Below, piece by piece: positions 28,557 to 37,710 of a stretch of DNA of 64,000 nt (position 1 is its first letter; every line of letters starts with the position of its first letter). The notes beneath the pieces are model-generated. The model was not told the DNA's origin. It did not search any database and saw nothing but the letters and a program-made list of their open reading frames with translations. Made by a program: the position numbers and the translations under genes. Source of the stretch: Xanthomonas prunicola (GTDB lineage Bacteria; Pseudomonadota; Gammaproteobacteria; Xanthomonadales; Xanthomonadaceae); NCBI RefSeq assembly GCF_002846205.1, contig NZ_PHKV01000002.1, forward strand, positions 434,001-498,000, given 5' to 3'.

Positions 28557-28892
28557 TCAGTGCGCAGCAGGTTGCCGCTGGCACAGCAAGCCGATACGCC
28601 GGAACCACATCTCCAGCGGCACCGTCACCAACGGCGGCAACGCCGCCAGCAGGCTCAAGGCCCACGCCCACCAAGGCCAGCGCAGCCGCAATGCGGCGAT
28701 CACGCTGACCGCGACGTAGAACAAAAACGCCGCGCCATGCAGGCGCCCGAACACCCAGACCACAAGCTCGGTGTTCTGCAGGCCGTATTTCAGAAACATG
28801 CCGACTAACAATCCGGCCCAGGTCAGCCCCTCGAAAAACGCAGCCAATGCAAACAACCGGCCGATCGGCGACAACGCAGAAGACACACGCAT
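28557..28892 (-). CDS. DUF3817 family membrane protein
   Basis: A 111-residue integral membrane protein with three hydrophobic segments: LFALAAFFEGLTWAGLLVGM, WVFGRLHGAAFLFYVAVSVI and WALSLLAALPPLVTVPLEMW. The EGLTW and GRLHGxAF motifs are those of DUF3817 (YdzA-like) proteins, whose function is unknown. The final residues (LLCQRQPAAH) differ from the usual end of the family, and the coding frame ends just where the S9 relic begins, so the last few residues may have been altered by the deletion that made the relic. Confidence 0.8.
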   Translation of the reverse strand: MRVSSALSPIGRLFALAAFFEGLTWAGLLVGMFLKYGLQNTELVVWVFGRLHGAAFLFYVAVSVIAALRLRWPWWAWALSLLAALPPLVTVPLEMWFRRIGLLCQRQPAAH

Positions 28893-29120
28893 ACACCACT
28901 CCAGACGACAGGGATTGCCGCGACGCGATGGCGGCGGCGACGCCCGCTGGCATGGGCCAGTCTACAGTTCAGAACCACGAATTGACGTCCAAAGGCCTGG
29001 CAAGCGCATGCGCCTTGCTACCCGATGCGGGTGGCACGCGCGCAGTGCTCACATGCGTTTGGCGCCACCAACGCCCATCCCGGCGATAATGCCGGCTTCG
29101 TTGTCCTGAAGCCTCGCACC

Positions 29121-29741
29121 ATGCGCATCGCACTGCTGTTGTTACTGCTGGTCGCCTTATTGCCCGCCACGGCGCTGGCGCTGAAAGTGCGCGATGGCGA
29201 CCTGCTGTTCGTCACCGCGGCGCGCACCGGCCTGAGCGGCGCCATCGACGACGCGACCGGCACGCAAGGCGAGCTCAGCTTCGATCATGTCGCGCTGGTG
29301 GCGCATGCCGGCGATACCGCGGTGGTGCTGCACGCCGACGAACACGGCTCGCGCGAGCAACCACTGCAGGCATTTATCGATGAGGCCACCGCCAAGCAGC
29401 GGCAGATCGTCGTATACCGGCTCGGTACCGAACATCGCCCTGCCATCCCCGATGCCATTGCCCAGGCACGGCGCATGCTCGGCAAGCCCTACAACGAGAC
29501 TTACGTGCAGGATGACAACAGCTATTACTGCTCGGATTTCATCGAGCGCGCCTTCCGCGCGCATCACGTGTTTGCCCTGCAACCGATGAACTTCAAGAAC
29601 CTGCAGACCGGCGAGATTTCGCCGTACTGGACCGATTTCTACCGCAGCAAAGGCATGCCCGTGCCGCAGGACATGCCAGGCACCAATCCGAACGACATGG
29701 CCAAAACAGCGGCGTTGACCTCGATTGGTCGCCTCAACTAA
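29121..29741 (+). CDS. YiiX/YebB-like NlpC/P60 superfamily cysteine hydrolase
   Basis: A 206-residue exported protein with a short signal peptide (MRIALLLLLLVALLPATALA). It has the permuted papain-like arrangement: His56 in SFDHVALV and Cys137 in SYYCSDFIERAF, preceded by DGDLLFV at the mature N-terminus. YiiX-type enzymes act on cell-wall peptides or acyl groups in the periplasm; the substrate is not known. Start ATG 29121. A lipoprotein esterase follows 55 bases downstream in the same direction, so the two may be co-transcribed. Confidence 0.85.
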   Translation: MRIALLLLLLVALLPATALALKVRDGDLLFVTAARTGLSGAIDDATGTQGELSFDHVALVAHAGDTAVVLHADEHGSREQPLQAFIDEATAKQRQIVVYRLGTEHRPAIPDAIAQARRMLGKPYNETYVQDDNSYYCSDFIERAFRAHHVFALQPMNFKNLQTGEISPYWTDFYRSKGMPVPQDMPGTNPNDMAKTAALTSIGRLN

Positions 29742-29796
29742 ACGCCGCGTGCCGAGTGCGCCACACGAGTCCGACGTCATCCTGCAGGAGGCTGTT

Positions 29797-30759
29797 TTGA
29801 AGAATGTGTTGTTGGCAGGATTGGGAATCGTGCTGTTGGTCGGCTGCGGCAAGGCGCCGGCGCCGGCTGAAGCAGCGACGCCGCAGGCAACAATCACAGC
29901 GCGCACGCCTGCCCACCTACCCGGCAGCCAGCGTGGCGAGGGCCACCCTTACGAACTGGCCGATACGCAGGTCTGGGACGTGCCGGATCCAGTCTCAGGT
30001 CGTCGCTATCAGGTCTTTGTCGCCCTGCCACGCGGTTATGCGGACAATCCGCAACGGCGTTACCCGGTGCTGTATGCCACCGACGGCGACTACGCGTTTG
30101 CGCTGGTCAAACAGATCGCGCGTCGCTTGAATGGCGAAGGCCCGGCCATCGAGGAGTTCATCCTGGTTGGGCTGTCCTACGCCGTCGGCGAGGAGCCCAT
30201 GCCCAGCCGCAGGCGCGACTACACGCCTACGCCGGAAGATGGCCCCACCGCAGCGCCGGTTGCGACCCACGGCAAGAGTGCCGCCTATATCCGCTACCTG
30301 CGCGAGCAGGTGTTGCCGTTCGTTGCCAACCGCTATCGAACCAATGAACAGCGGCGCCTGTATCTGGGTCATTCGTACGGCGGCCTGCTCGGCACGGACA
30401 TTCTGCTCAGCAGCCCTGAGATGTTTTCCGGCTACATCCTGGGGAGCCCGTCGTACTGGTATGGCGAGCATGCCATGGTGGCGCAGGAAAAGACCTTCGC
30501 CGCCTCGCATGGCGATCTGCCGGCGCAGGTGTACATGTACGTTGGCGAGTATGAGCAAGTGCGCTACCACCAGAATTACGACATGGTCATCGACGCACAG
30601 ATCATGGCGAAGACACTGCGCGCACGCGGCTATCCGTCGTTGCATCTCGCACTGGAAGTCCTCAATGACGAGGACCACCTGAGCATCGGGCCACGCGGCA
30701 TCACGCACGGCTTGAAGAAGTTGCTCGGGATCAAGGCTGACGATCGGAGCGAGCGGTGA
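29797..30759 (+). CDS. Lipoprotein alpha/beta-hydrolase, esterase D/IroE-like
   Basis: A 320-residue lipoprotein. TTG 29797 is the start: a CAGGAGG ribosome binding site lies 6-12 bases upstream, and it gives a lipoprotein signal (KNVLLAGLGIVLLVGCGK, lipobox LLVGC). The mature protein carries the nucleophile elbow LYLGHSYGG, the early YPVLYATDGDYAF, and EDHLSIG near the C-terminus as the histidine region. This fits the esterase D/IroE family, which hydrolyses esters such as siderophore or short acyl esters; the substrate here is unknown. Probably co-transcribed with the upstream YiiX-like gene. Confidence 0.82.
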   Translation: MKNVLLAGLGIVLLVGCGKAPAPAEAATPQATITARTPAHLPGSQRGEGHPYELADTQVWDVPDPVSGRRYQVFVALPRGYADNPQRRYPVLYATDGDYAFALVKQIARRLNGEGPAIEEFILVGLSYAVGEEPMPSRRRDYTPTPEDGPTAAPVATHGKSAAYIRYLREQVLPFVANRYRTNEQRRLYLGHSYGGLLGTDILLSSPEMFSGYILGSPSYWYGEHAMVAQEKTFAASHGDLPAQVYMYVGEYEQVRYHQNYDMVIDAQIMAKTLRARGYPSLHLALEVLNDEDHLSIGPRGITHGLKKLLGIKADDRSER

Positions 30760-31015
30760 CAGCACGGGATGCTGTCGGAATGCTGACGTCCTGCGTTAGC
30801 GGCAAGCAAATCCATTGTCAGCCGCGATCCGCCACCTGACGGCCTGCCAGTGCCTTGCCTAGGGGACCAGCCGCATGCGGACACAAGCAATGCGCGGCGT
30901 GCACAGGGTCTTGCCAACTCCCACACATGCCACGCCCTAGTCTGCGCGAATCACTAACGACGTGCCACGCGCAGCGCATCCGGCCTGCGATGGTCGCGCA
31001 CATGCAGAGGTGCAC

Positions 31016-31477
31016 ATGGCTTTGATCCACTCCATTTTGATGGGCGCCGTTGCCGGGATGCGCTCGATGACGCCGCTGGCGGCCGTCGCCAATGCTGCAC
31101 GCACCGGCAAGCTTCCCGCCGACAATGGCGCGCCCGGCTTGCTCGCCAATCCTCTGGCATCGGCCGGCATGCTGGCACTGGCTGGCGGCGAACTGGCCGG
31201 CGACAAGATGAAGACCGCTCCGGACCGCATCGTGCTTCCCGGAATGATCGCCCGCATCGCCACCGGCGTCATCGTCGGCACGGCGTTGGCACCGCGTGAA
31301 CAACGCGGCATCGCCGCACTGCTCGGCGCAACGACCGCAGTTGCCGCAGCCTATCTCACCTTCAATGCGCGTATGCGTGCGATCGAGCGCTATGGCCAGA
31401 CCAGCACCGGCGTTGTCGAAGATGCGATTTCGGTAGGTGCGGCGACGCTGATCATGCGCGATGCGGCGAAGCGATAA
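31016..31477 (+). CDS. DUF4126 family membrane protein
   Basis: A 153-residue protein, glycine- and alanine-rich with several hydrophobic segments: ILMGAVAGMRSMTPLAAVAN, ANPLASAGMLALAGGELAGD, GMIARIATGVIVGTALAPRE and a C-terminal GVVEDAISVGAATLIM. The AGMRSMTP and GELAGDK motifs belong to DUF4126, a family of small membrane proteins of unknown function. ATG 31016 is chosen over the upstream in-frame ATG at 30962, which would add a polar leader before the first helix. A GAGG sequence precedes it. Confidence 0.8.
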   Translation: MALIHSILMGAVAGMRSMTPLAAVANAARTGKLPADNGAPGLLANPLASAGMLALAGGELAGDKMKTAPDRIVLPGMIARIATGVIVGTALAPREQRGIAALLGATTAVAAAYLTFNARMRAIERYGQTSTGVVEDAISVGAATLIMRDAAKR

Positions 31478-31965
31478 CGCACGTCCACTGACTCATGCGT
31501 AGTGCGTGAAAGCCTGCCACTGGATGCGCAGGCCACGGTCGCCCAGCGCTTGGGCGCCGTCACGCGCGCTTGCTGGAGAATGCAACCTACATCAGGGATA
31601 TCGCCACTGCGCCTAGGCTAGTTCGGCAAGATACCTCGTCCATTGCACTCCAGCCTTGCGACACACTCCACACCGGCTACTGGGCAGTAAATCGCTGCCC
31701 TGGCACAGTGCAATGCAGGTGAGTGTTGACCATCGTCGCTCCAACGCACGTTGCGCTGATGCCGGGACACCTCAATCCGCTGAGCTGGTGCTCGACACTC
31801 ATCTCGAACGACGGTGCGAACCTGGGGTCTAGCGGGTCGTCAAGTGCCATCAAGTTCTCAGGAACAGATGGCACCAGCCTGCGCGCAGGCGCACCATTGG
31901 GCGCGGATGGAAACTCCATTTCCTGCAGGCCACGCGGCGTACTCGGCACGCCGCTTCGGCATCGC
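31478..31965. other. Intergenic, no gene recognised
   Basis: About 490 bases. A minus-strand frame through it reads like shuffled protein sequence (NLMALDDPLDPRF, ISATCVGATMVNTHLH) but has no start, no family match and overlaps the VOC gene, so it is not called. No terminator was found. Confidence 0.4.
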
Positions 31966-32361
31966 TCACGCTTGGCGATAGATCGCACAGAGCTTGTTTC
32001 CATCAGGATCGCGCACATAAGCCAACCACGTCGGCCCCATGCTGCTCTCACGCAAACCGGGCGGATTCTCGATGGAGGCACCACCTGCAGCCACCGCGAC
32101 GTCATGAAACTGTTGCACCTGCTCCGGCGAGTCACACTTGAAACCAATGGTTGCACCGTTGCCAGGACTTGCCGGTTCGTTGTTGATCGGCTCGCTCACA
32201 CAAAAGGTGCTGCCCGCATGCCGGTAGAACAGGCGCGTATGCCCCGTGGCCGCCTGATTGACAAGCGGCGGGGGTGCGCCGAAGACGCCGCCTAACACCG
32301 CATCGTAAAACGCACGCGTACGCGCGATGTCGTTCGATCCCACCATCACATGGTTGAGCAT
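31966..32361 (-). CDS. VOC family protein (glyoxalase/bleomycin-resistance fold)
   Basis: A 131-residue single VOC-fold protein. It has the paired beta-alpha-beta modules: MLNHVMVGSNDIARTRAFYD at the start (metal-binding His4), then TGHTRLFYRHAGSTFCVSEP, and FKCDSPEQVQQFHDVAVAAG with a C-terminal AYVRDPDGNKLCAIYR. Conserved metal ligands fit His4 and the glutamate/histidine positions of glyoxalase-like enzymes, but the reaction is unknown. The gene lies about 70 bases downstream of the glutathionyl-hydroquinone reductase gene on the same strand, so the two may be co-transcribed. Confidence 0.85.
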   Translation of the reverse strand: MLNHVMVGSNDIARTRAFYDAVLGGVFGAPPPLVNQAATGHTRLFYRHAGSTFCVSEPINNEPASPGNGATIGFKCDSPEQVQQFHDVAVAAGGASIENPPGLRESSMGPTWLAYVRDPDGNKLCAIYRQA

Positions 32362-32434
32362 GACGTAATCCTGTTAATCGTGTGGGTGCGAAGCATACGC
32401 GACCGCGGAGAGCAGGCAATGTCGGACATGTGAA

Positions 32435-33409
32435 TCAGCCACCACGGCCATGGGGTACATGCAGATCCAGCACCGGCCCCATCGGCACGATACCGGTCGG
32501 GTTGATGGTGTCGTGACTCTGGTAGTAATGACCCTTGATGTGCTGGAAGTTCACCGTCTCGGCAATCCCGGGCATCTGGTAAAGCTCGCGCAGGAATCCC
32601 GACAGGTGTGGATAATCGGCGATGCGCCGCAGATTGCACTTGAAGTGCCCCACGTACACCGCATCGAAGCGCACCAGCGTGGTAAACAGGCGCCAGTCCG
32701 CTTCGGTGAGGCGGTCGCCGCAAAGATAGCGCTGTGCGCTCAGGCGTGCTTCCAGCCAATCCAGGCTTTCGAACAACGGCGCCACCGCTTCTTCATAGGC
32801 CGCCTGGGTGGTCGCAAAGCCTGCCTTGTATACGCCATTATTGACAGTGTCATAGACACGCGCGTTGACCGCGTCGATCTGCTCACGCAGCGGCTCCGGA
32901 TAAAAATCGCCTTCCGTCGCCCCTACCTCGTCGAAGGCACTATTGAACATGCGGATGATGTCGGCCGACTCGTTGCTCACCACCGTGTTGCGCTCGCGGT
33001 CCCACAACACCGGCACGGTCACTCGCCCGGAGTAGTGCGGATCGGCGTTGAGATACACCTCATACAACCGCTGGGCGTGGTGAAGCGGATCGGCGATCAC
33101 GCCCGGGCCAGGATCGAACGTCCAGCCCTGGTCGCGCATCAACCAATTCACGACCGATACGTCGATCAGCGATTCCAAGCCCTTGAGGCGGCGAAAGATC
33201 AAGGTGCGATGTGCCCATGGGCACGCCAATGACACATACAGGTGATAACGCCCCGCCGCCGACTGAAATCCGCCCTCTCCATGCGGCCCGGCAGAGCCAT
33301 CGGCTGTCACCCAGTGACGAAATTGCGATTGCGACCGCTCAAAGCGCCCATCGCTCTTGTCGGTGTCATACCAACGATCTTGCCACTTGCCATCGACCAG
33401 CAGGCCCAT
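32435..33409 (-). CDS. Glutathionyl-hydroquinone reductase (YqjG/Xi-class GST)
   Basis: A 324-residue Xi-class glutathione transferase. The catalytic cysteine is Cys63 in SLACPWAHR, the CPWAHR motif specific to glutathionyl-hydroquinone reductases. The C-terminal helical domain has RLTEADWRLFTTLVRFD and HFKCNLRRIADYPHLSGFLR. It removes glutathione from glutathionyl-hydroquinones in the cytoplasm, using GSH. The size fits the family. ATG 33409 is preferred over an upstream start because it lies behind a GGAGAAG ribosome binding site and matches the usual MGLLVDGKW N-terminus. It may be co-transcribed with the VOC gene. Confidence 0.9.
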   Translation of the reverse strand: MGLLVDGKWQDRWYDTDKSDGRFERSQSQFRHWVTADGSAGPHGEGGFQSAAGRYHLYVSLACPWAHRTLIFRRLKGLESLIDVSVVNWLMRDQGWTFDPGPGVIADPLHHAQRLYEVYLNADPHYSGRVTVPVLWDRERNTVVSNESADIIRMFNSAFDEVGATEGDFYPEPLREQIDAVNARVYDTVNNGVYKAGFATTQAAYEEAVAPLFESLDWLEARLSAQRYLCGDRLTEADWRLFTTLVRFDAVYVGHFKCNLRRIADYPHLSGFLRELYQMPGIAETVNFQHIKGHYYQSHDTINPTGIVPMGPVLDLHVPHGRGG

Positions 33410-33585
33410 GATGTCTTCTCCATGCACATTACAGGCTTTCACCGTAGCTCACACGAGTTGGAGAATGCGTGAGAGGCACGCATATGCTGTCTTTTCCAAC
33501 ACCTGTAGTGAAGCGCCCGAAAATTTTCAATAAACTATGTCGAGCCGAGAAAAAATCGACTTTTGTCAAGATCTTGAGGATCGCC

Positions 33586-34518
33586 ATGCACCACTGGCAC
33601 ACATTGTGGTACACGGCGATTTTCGTGGCATCTCTTCTATGCGCACCGCTTGCGTCGGCAACGAGACCAAGACCGATTGATTGCGAAAAAGCACAGTCCA
33701 TCAAACCTGGCTGGACAGCCAAACAAGTGACCAGGGCACTTGGAAAGCCATACATCATCCGCTTTTCGCGTGAAGCGATGGGATATGGATGGGGGGAATG
33801 ATGATGGCACTGATAAGGTCGACGTTGAATTCGACCCCGCGAACCAAAAAGTTGACTTACGTACCGTCACCGAAGTTCAAGGGAGCTGCGGTGGCAAGCA
33901 GATTGATGCCCGCCTTTCTCCGACATCCATCCTTGCCAATATCGACATACCTGGGGTTCCGAGACGGATTGAATTCGAAGGAACCCTTTTTATGTTGGCT
34001 ATATTTCTGAATCGCTCGAGAGCTCACTTCGTTATGTTGAATATATCCCGAAGGGCCAAAGCCTGAACAAGTGGAGCACGATGATTGGCGTTTTCCATCA
34101 CTCCGACGGCAGCAGTCCAGGGGCCAATCTGGAACGGGTACGCCAGACCGGAGAGCGCAGCGGAAATCCACACTTCAAGCAAATCCATGTCTTCCCCACC
34201 AAGAACGAGACGGCGGCTGCCACACCACAAATGCGCGACGATGCCGTGGAGTACCAGGTTGCACACTGGCAAACTGCGCCTGGAGGAACGCTTGCAAAAG
34301 TTTACTTCAGCCGAAGCTACAAGGATGAAGCTGGCAAGGTCGACCGGGACACCTTTGTCGCCAAAGAAGAAGCGAGAATTCCCGAGCATCTGGCAGCGCT
34401 GCGTGGATTGCCGCCCATCACGCCACCGGACATTGCACGCTCGGGAACACTTACCCTAACCGTCGACGGCGCCGCCGATGGCGAGGTCATTGTGCCCAAG
34501 GCATCTGCTGCCAACTAG
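33586..34518 (+). pseudogene. Exported protein gene split by two homopolymer frameshifts
   Basis: ATG 33586 follows a GAGGA ribosome binding site and opens a signal peptide (HTLWYTAIFVASLLCAPLAS). An SmpA/OmlA-like stretch follows (IKPGWTAKQVTRALGKPYII). At a run of six G's (33791-33796) the frame is lost; with five it would continue into NDDGTDKVDVEFDPANQKVD. At a run of five T's (33986-33990) it is lost again; with one more T it would continue GTLFYVGYISESLESSLRYV and run on to the stop at 34518. So one protein of about 310 residues seems broken by two single-base slips. The C-terminal part (KWSTMIGVFHH, FSRSYKDEAGKVD) is of unknown function. Sequencing error is possible. Confidence 0.6.
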
Positions 34519-34753
34519 GCAACGATCAAGCGAGCAACGGCAGTCCAGCTTGCCGGGGTCGGATGAGATTTTGCGCAATTCAGGCGTGCCGGCCGGTAGA
34601 TTCTGGCACCCACACGCAAGAATCGGCGAAAATGCTCACTGTCGATAGCATCAGTCCAGTCCCGCACGACACGCGATACCGCAACGTCGCGCTGCCTGGG
34701 TCGCTGCGTGTTGCCTTTAGCTTCGCTTTCCACTGCTACTTTCCGGATCTACC

Positions 34754-36343
34754 TTGAACACCACTGCCCCGCCATTGCCCGCCAACGACGACCTGCCGCT
34801 CACCGACCGCCTGCGCGCGGCACTGGACTTGCTGGAGGCCATCGACGCCGACCGCAGCGTACTGGACACCCTGCCAGAAGCCGACCGCGTGCGCCTGCAC
34901 CAGGTGGTGGCCAAGGTCTATCACCCCGAGCCGAAGGCACGGCGGCAGTTGCTCAAGCAACGCGAGCGTGAGCGCCATCAGGAAAAGGTGCGCAAGGCCG
35001 AAGCATTGCTGGAACAACGCGGCATCCGCGCACTGCGACGCAAGCCGGTGTTCAGCACGCCAAACTTTTTCCCGCCGCATGCTGCAGGCCTGCACGACGC
35101 GCATAACGGCGAGAACGCGTCCGAGACGCCGGAGCCGCTGCATTCGCCCGAGCTGCGGCATTGCTACGTGTGCAAGCAGAAGTTCACCGAGCTGCATCAC
35201 TTCTACGACCAGATGTGCCCGGCCTGCGCGGAGTTGAATTTCTTCAAGCGCACCGAGACCGCCGACCTGCGCGGGCGCGTGGCGTTGCTGACCGGTGGAA
35301 GGGTCAAGATCGGCTATCAGGCAGGCCTGAAATTGTTGCGCGCCGGTGCCGACCTGATCGTCACCACGCGCTTCCCACGCGATTCGGCTGCGCGCTACGC
35401 GCAGGAACCGGACTTCGCGCAATGGGGCCATCGCCTGCAGGTGTTTGGCCTGGACCTGCGCCACACCCCCAGCGTGGAAGCCTTCTGCAATGAACTGCTG
35501 GCCACGCGTGAGCGGCTGGATTTCATCATCAACAACGCCTGCCAGACCGTGCGCCGCCCGCCGCAGTTCTACGCGCACATGATGGCCGGCGAAACCGCAG
35601 CGCTGCACGAATTGCCGGAGACGGTGCGTAACCTTGTCGGGCACTATGAGGGACTGCGCACTCCGGAGTTGCTCCGCGATGCCTCGGCCACCGCACTGCC
35701 GGCGGTACACGGACGTGGCCTGGACAGCGCCGACGGCCTCACCCGCGCTGCCGAGCTGTCGCAAATCGCGCTGCTGGACGACGAACTGGTGGGCCAGCAG
35801 CATCTGTTCCCCGACGGGCGCCTGGATCAGGACCTGCAACAGGTCGATTTGCGCGGTCGTAATTCCTGGCGACTGCTGATGGCCGAAGTGCCGTCGGTCG
35901 AGTTACTGGAAACGCAACTGGTCAACGCCATCGCACCGTTCATCATCAACGCGCGGCTCAAGCCGCTGATGCTGCGCACGCCCGAGCGCGACAAGCACAT
36001 CGTCAACGTCTCGGCGATGGAGGGCCAGTTCTACCGCAATTTCAAGACCACCCGCCACCCGCACACCAACATGGCCAAGGCCGCGCTGAACATGATGACG
36101 CGCACCTCGGCGGCCGATTACCAGAACGACGGCATCCACATGAACAGCGTGGACACCGGCTGGGTCACCGACGAAGATCCGGCCGACATCGCCGCACTCA
36201 AGGTGCAGCAGGAGCGTTTCCACCCGCCGCTGGACATCGTCGACGGCGCCGCCCGCATCGTCGACCCGATCATCCACGGCTTCAACACCGGCGAGCACGT
36301 GTGGGGGCAGTTCCTGAAGGATTACGCGCCGACGGATTGGTGA
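34754..36343 (+). CDS. Atypical SDR family oxidoreductase with N-terminal zinc-binding region
   Basis: A 529-residue protein. Residues 1-135 are helical and charged; a CxxC pair set follows (CYVCKQKF and MCPACAEL), likely binding zinc. From about residue 175 a Rossmann SDR domain begins with LLTGGRVKIGYQAGLKLLRA (TGxxxxIG) and DFIINNACQ. The usual catalytic Tyr-x-x-x-Lys is replaced by Thr-x-x-x-Lys in HTNMAKAALNMM, while the Ser of VNVSAMEGQ is kept. Dehydrogenase activity is thus uncertain. The start is TTG 34754, just before the conserved N-terminal helices; there is no ATG near. The length is about twice that of classical SDRs. Confidence 0.82.
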   Translation: MNTTAPPLPANDDLPLTDRLRAALDLLEAIDADRSVLDTLPEADRVRLHQVVAKVYHPEPKARRQLLKQRERERHQEKVRKAEALLEQRGIRALRRKPVFSTPNFFPPHAAGLHDAHNGENASETPEPLHSPELRHCYVCKQKFTELHHFYDQMCPACAELNFFKRTETADLRGRVALLTGGRVKIGYQAGLKLLRAGADLIVTTRFPRDSAARYAQEPDFAQWGHRLQVFGLDLRHTPSVEAFCNELLATRERLDFIINNACQTVRRPPQFYAHMMAGETAALHELPETVRNLVGHYEGLRTPELLRDASATALPAVHGRGLDSADGLTRAAELSQIALLDDELVGQQHLFPDGRLDQDLQQVDLRGRNSWRLLMAEVPSVELLETQLVNAIAPFIINARLKPLMLRTPERDKHIVNVSAMEGQFYRNFKTTRHPHTNMAKAALNMMTRTSAADYQNDGIHMNSVDTGWVTDEDPADIAALKVQQERFHPPLDIVDGAARIVDPIIHGFNTGEHVWGQFLKDYAPTDW

Positions 36344-36446
36344 GTGGCGGTACCGGGCCGCGCATCCAGGACAGATGCGTGGCCCATGCTAGCAGCACGG
36401 ATGCGCCCTACGTGGCAGTGAAGCGCTGGCGGGATGGCGTCGTGAA

Positions 36447-36806
36447 TCAGCGCCGACGCGACGGCTCGCATCCCACGCCATCATGATCGCGATCCAGATG
36501 CGGGCCGTATCCTGGATCGCCACGCCGCACCGGTGCAGCACCCGCTGCACGCGCTTCTGCGCAATTGCGGAAGACCGCCCCGGTCGATGGCATCCACGCG
36601 GACGGATCAAGCGGCTCTGCAGCGGCCGCCGGTCTTCCTTCGCCACTGGCGGCGCGGTGACAGTGGTAGCCACCGTTCTTGCGGTCGTTGTGGCAGCCCT
36701 GCTTGTTCAATCCACCCGGATGCGCGACAGCTGCGGGGGTTACCCAGGCAATCGCGGTGATACACGCTGCCAGCAATGACAGGCGTGATGGCATTGAATC
36801 AAGCAT
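36447..36806 (-). CDS. Exported YHYH/Excalibur calcium-binding-type protein
   Basis: A protein of about 119 residues with a signal peptide (RLSLLAACITAIAWVTPAAVA). Directly after it comes HPGGLNKQGCHNDRKNGGYH, a YHYH-type Cys/His motif. The C-terminal VFRNCAEARAAGAAPVRRGD and LDRDHDGVGCEP form an Excalibur domain, whose DxDxDGxxC loop is thought to bind calcium. Such proteins act outside the inner membrane, often next to nucleases. ATG 36806 is used; ATG 36794 would also fit. Confidence 0.8.
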   Translation of the reverse strand: MLDSMPSRLSLLAACITAIAWVTPAAVAHPGGLNKQGCHNDRKNGGYHCHRAASGEGRPAAAAEPLDPSAWMPSTGAVFRNCAEARAAGAAPVRRGDPGYGPHLDRDHDGVGCEPSRRR

Positions 36807-36881
36807 CCGGGAATCGCCACTACCAATCGTGCAGCGCTTGCGCTGCACCTGTCTTGTTTCTGCTGCGACGATGGGCTGCAG

Positions 36882-37472
36882 TTACTTGCAGTCTTTGGCA
36901 ACCGGCGCCACATCCACCGGGCTGACCTGACCACTGGCATCCACACGGTTGACCGCCAACGTGCACACCGAACTACGAAAATCCAGGTTCAGGGCCACTT
37001 CGTAATCTGCGCCCGGCTCCGGGACAAACGTGGACGCAAGCAGTGCGCCGCAGCTCCAGCCAACGTGGTACCCAGGCGCCTGATTCCAATGTGCCGGTGA
37101 ACTCGCACCAGCCTCCACAACGACCGGCTTACCCGGCTCTATCGCGTATTCCTTGTAGAACGGCTTGGAGCCGATCATCTTCCGGTCGCCCAGACGACGT
37201 ACATTCTCCGTCTCCGGGATCCCGATCGGCTCATTCTTCACCGAGCCCATCAACGACCCGAAAGCGCTCTTCAGCGAGCCGGATGCGCGCACCTTCTCGC
37301 CATACTTGGCCGTGCACACCGCATCCTTGTACAGCACGATGCCAACGCCATTCTGACCAAACATCCGGATGCGCGCGCCGGCACCTGCAGTGGATGAGGG
37401 CGCAGGCTCTGCGGCCATGGCAGGCATCGCAGACACCAGAGACAAGATCACTAAGCCACGCAATACGTTCAA
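36882..37472 (-). CDS. Hypothetical exported protein
   Basis: Read from TTG 37472, which has a GGAGAG ribosome binding site, this gives 196 residues with a signal peptide (LRGLVILSLVSAMPAMAAEP). The mature protein is beta-rich: RIRMFGQNGVGIVLYKDAVC, a middle GIPETENVRRLGDRKMIGSK, and YHVGWSCGALLASTFVPEPG with a final SSVCTLAVNRV. Three or four cysteines may pair. No family is recognised with confidence. It is transcribed away from the next gene (37711), which lies about 240 bases to the right. Confidence 0.65.
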   Translation of the reverse strand: MNVLRGLVILSLVSAMPAMAAEPAPSSTAGAGARIRMFGQNGVGIVLYKDAVCTAKYGEKVRASGSLKSAFGSLMGSVKNEPIGIPETENVRRLGDRKMIGSKPFYKEYAIEPGKPVVVEAGASSPAHWNQAPGYHVGWSCGALLASTFVPEPGADYEVALNLDFRSSVCTLAVNRVDASGQVSPVDVAPVAKDCK

Positions 37473-37710
37473 CGCACTCTCCACTATCGCAATCCGACGA
37501 TTCCATTGAGCTTGCGATAGCGGCGCGATGTGCCGGTTCTTGATCACAGATGATGGCTTGAGATGAAAAGTGCGCAGCAGCGCACGAACAGGCAGCGGAT
37601 CCGCGCCAGGCGGCACGGCTCCCGCCCGCGACCTTTCCCGCTCACGCGGTCGCCCGGACCACTGGCATGATGATGCCCGCACGTTGACCACTGACGCACA
37701 GGAGGCACGG

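Noticed and set aside
31677-32156. Minus-strand open frame of 159 codons across the VOC gene's 3' end
   Set aside because: It overlaps a well-supported gene in another frame, has no ribosome binding site and no family pattern.
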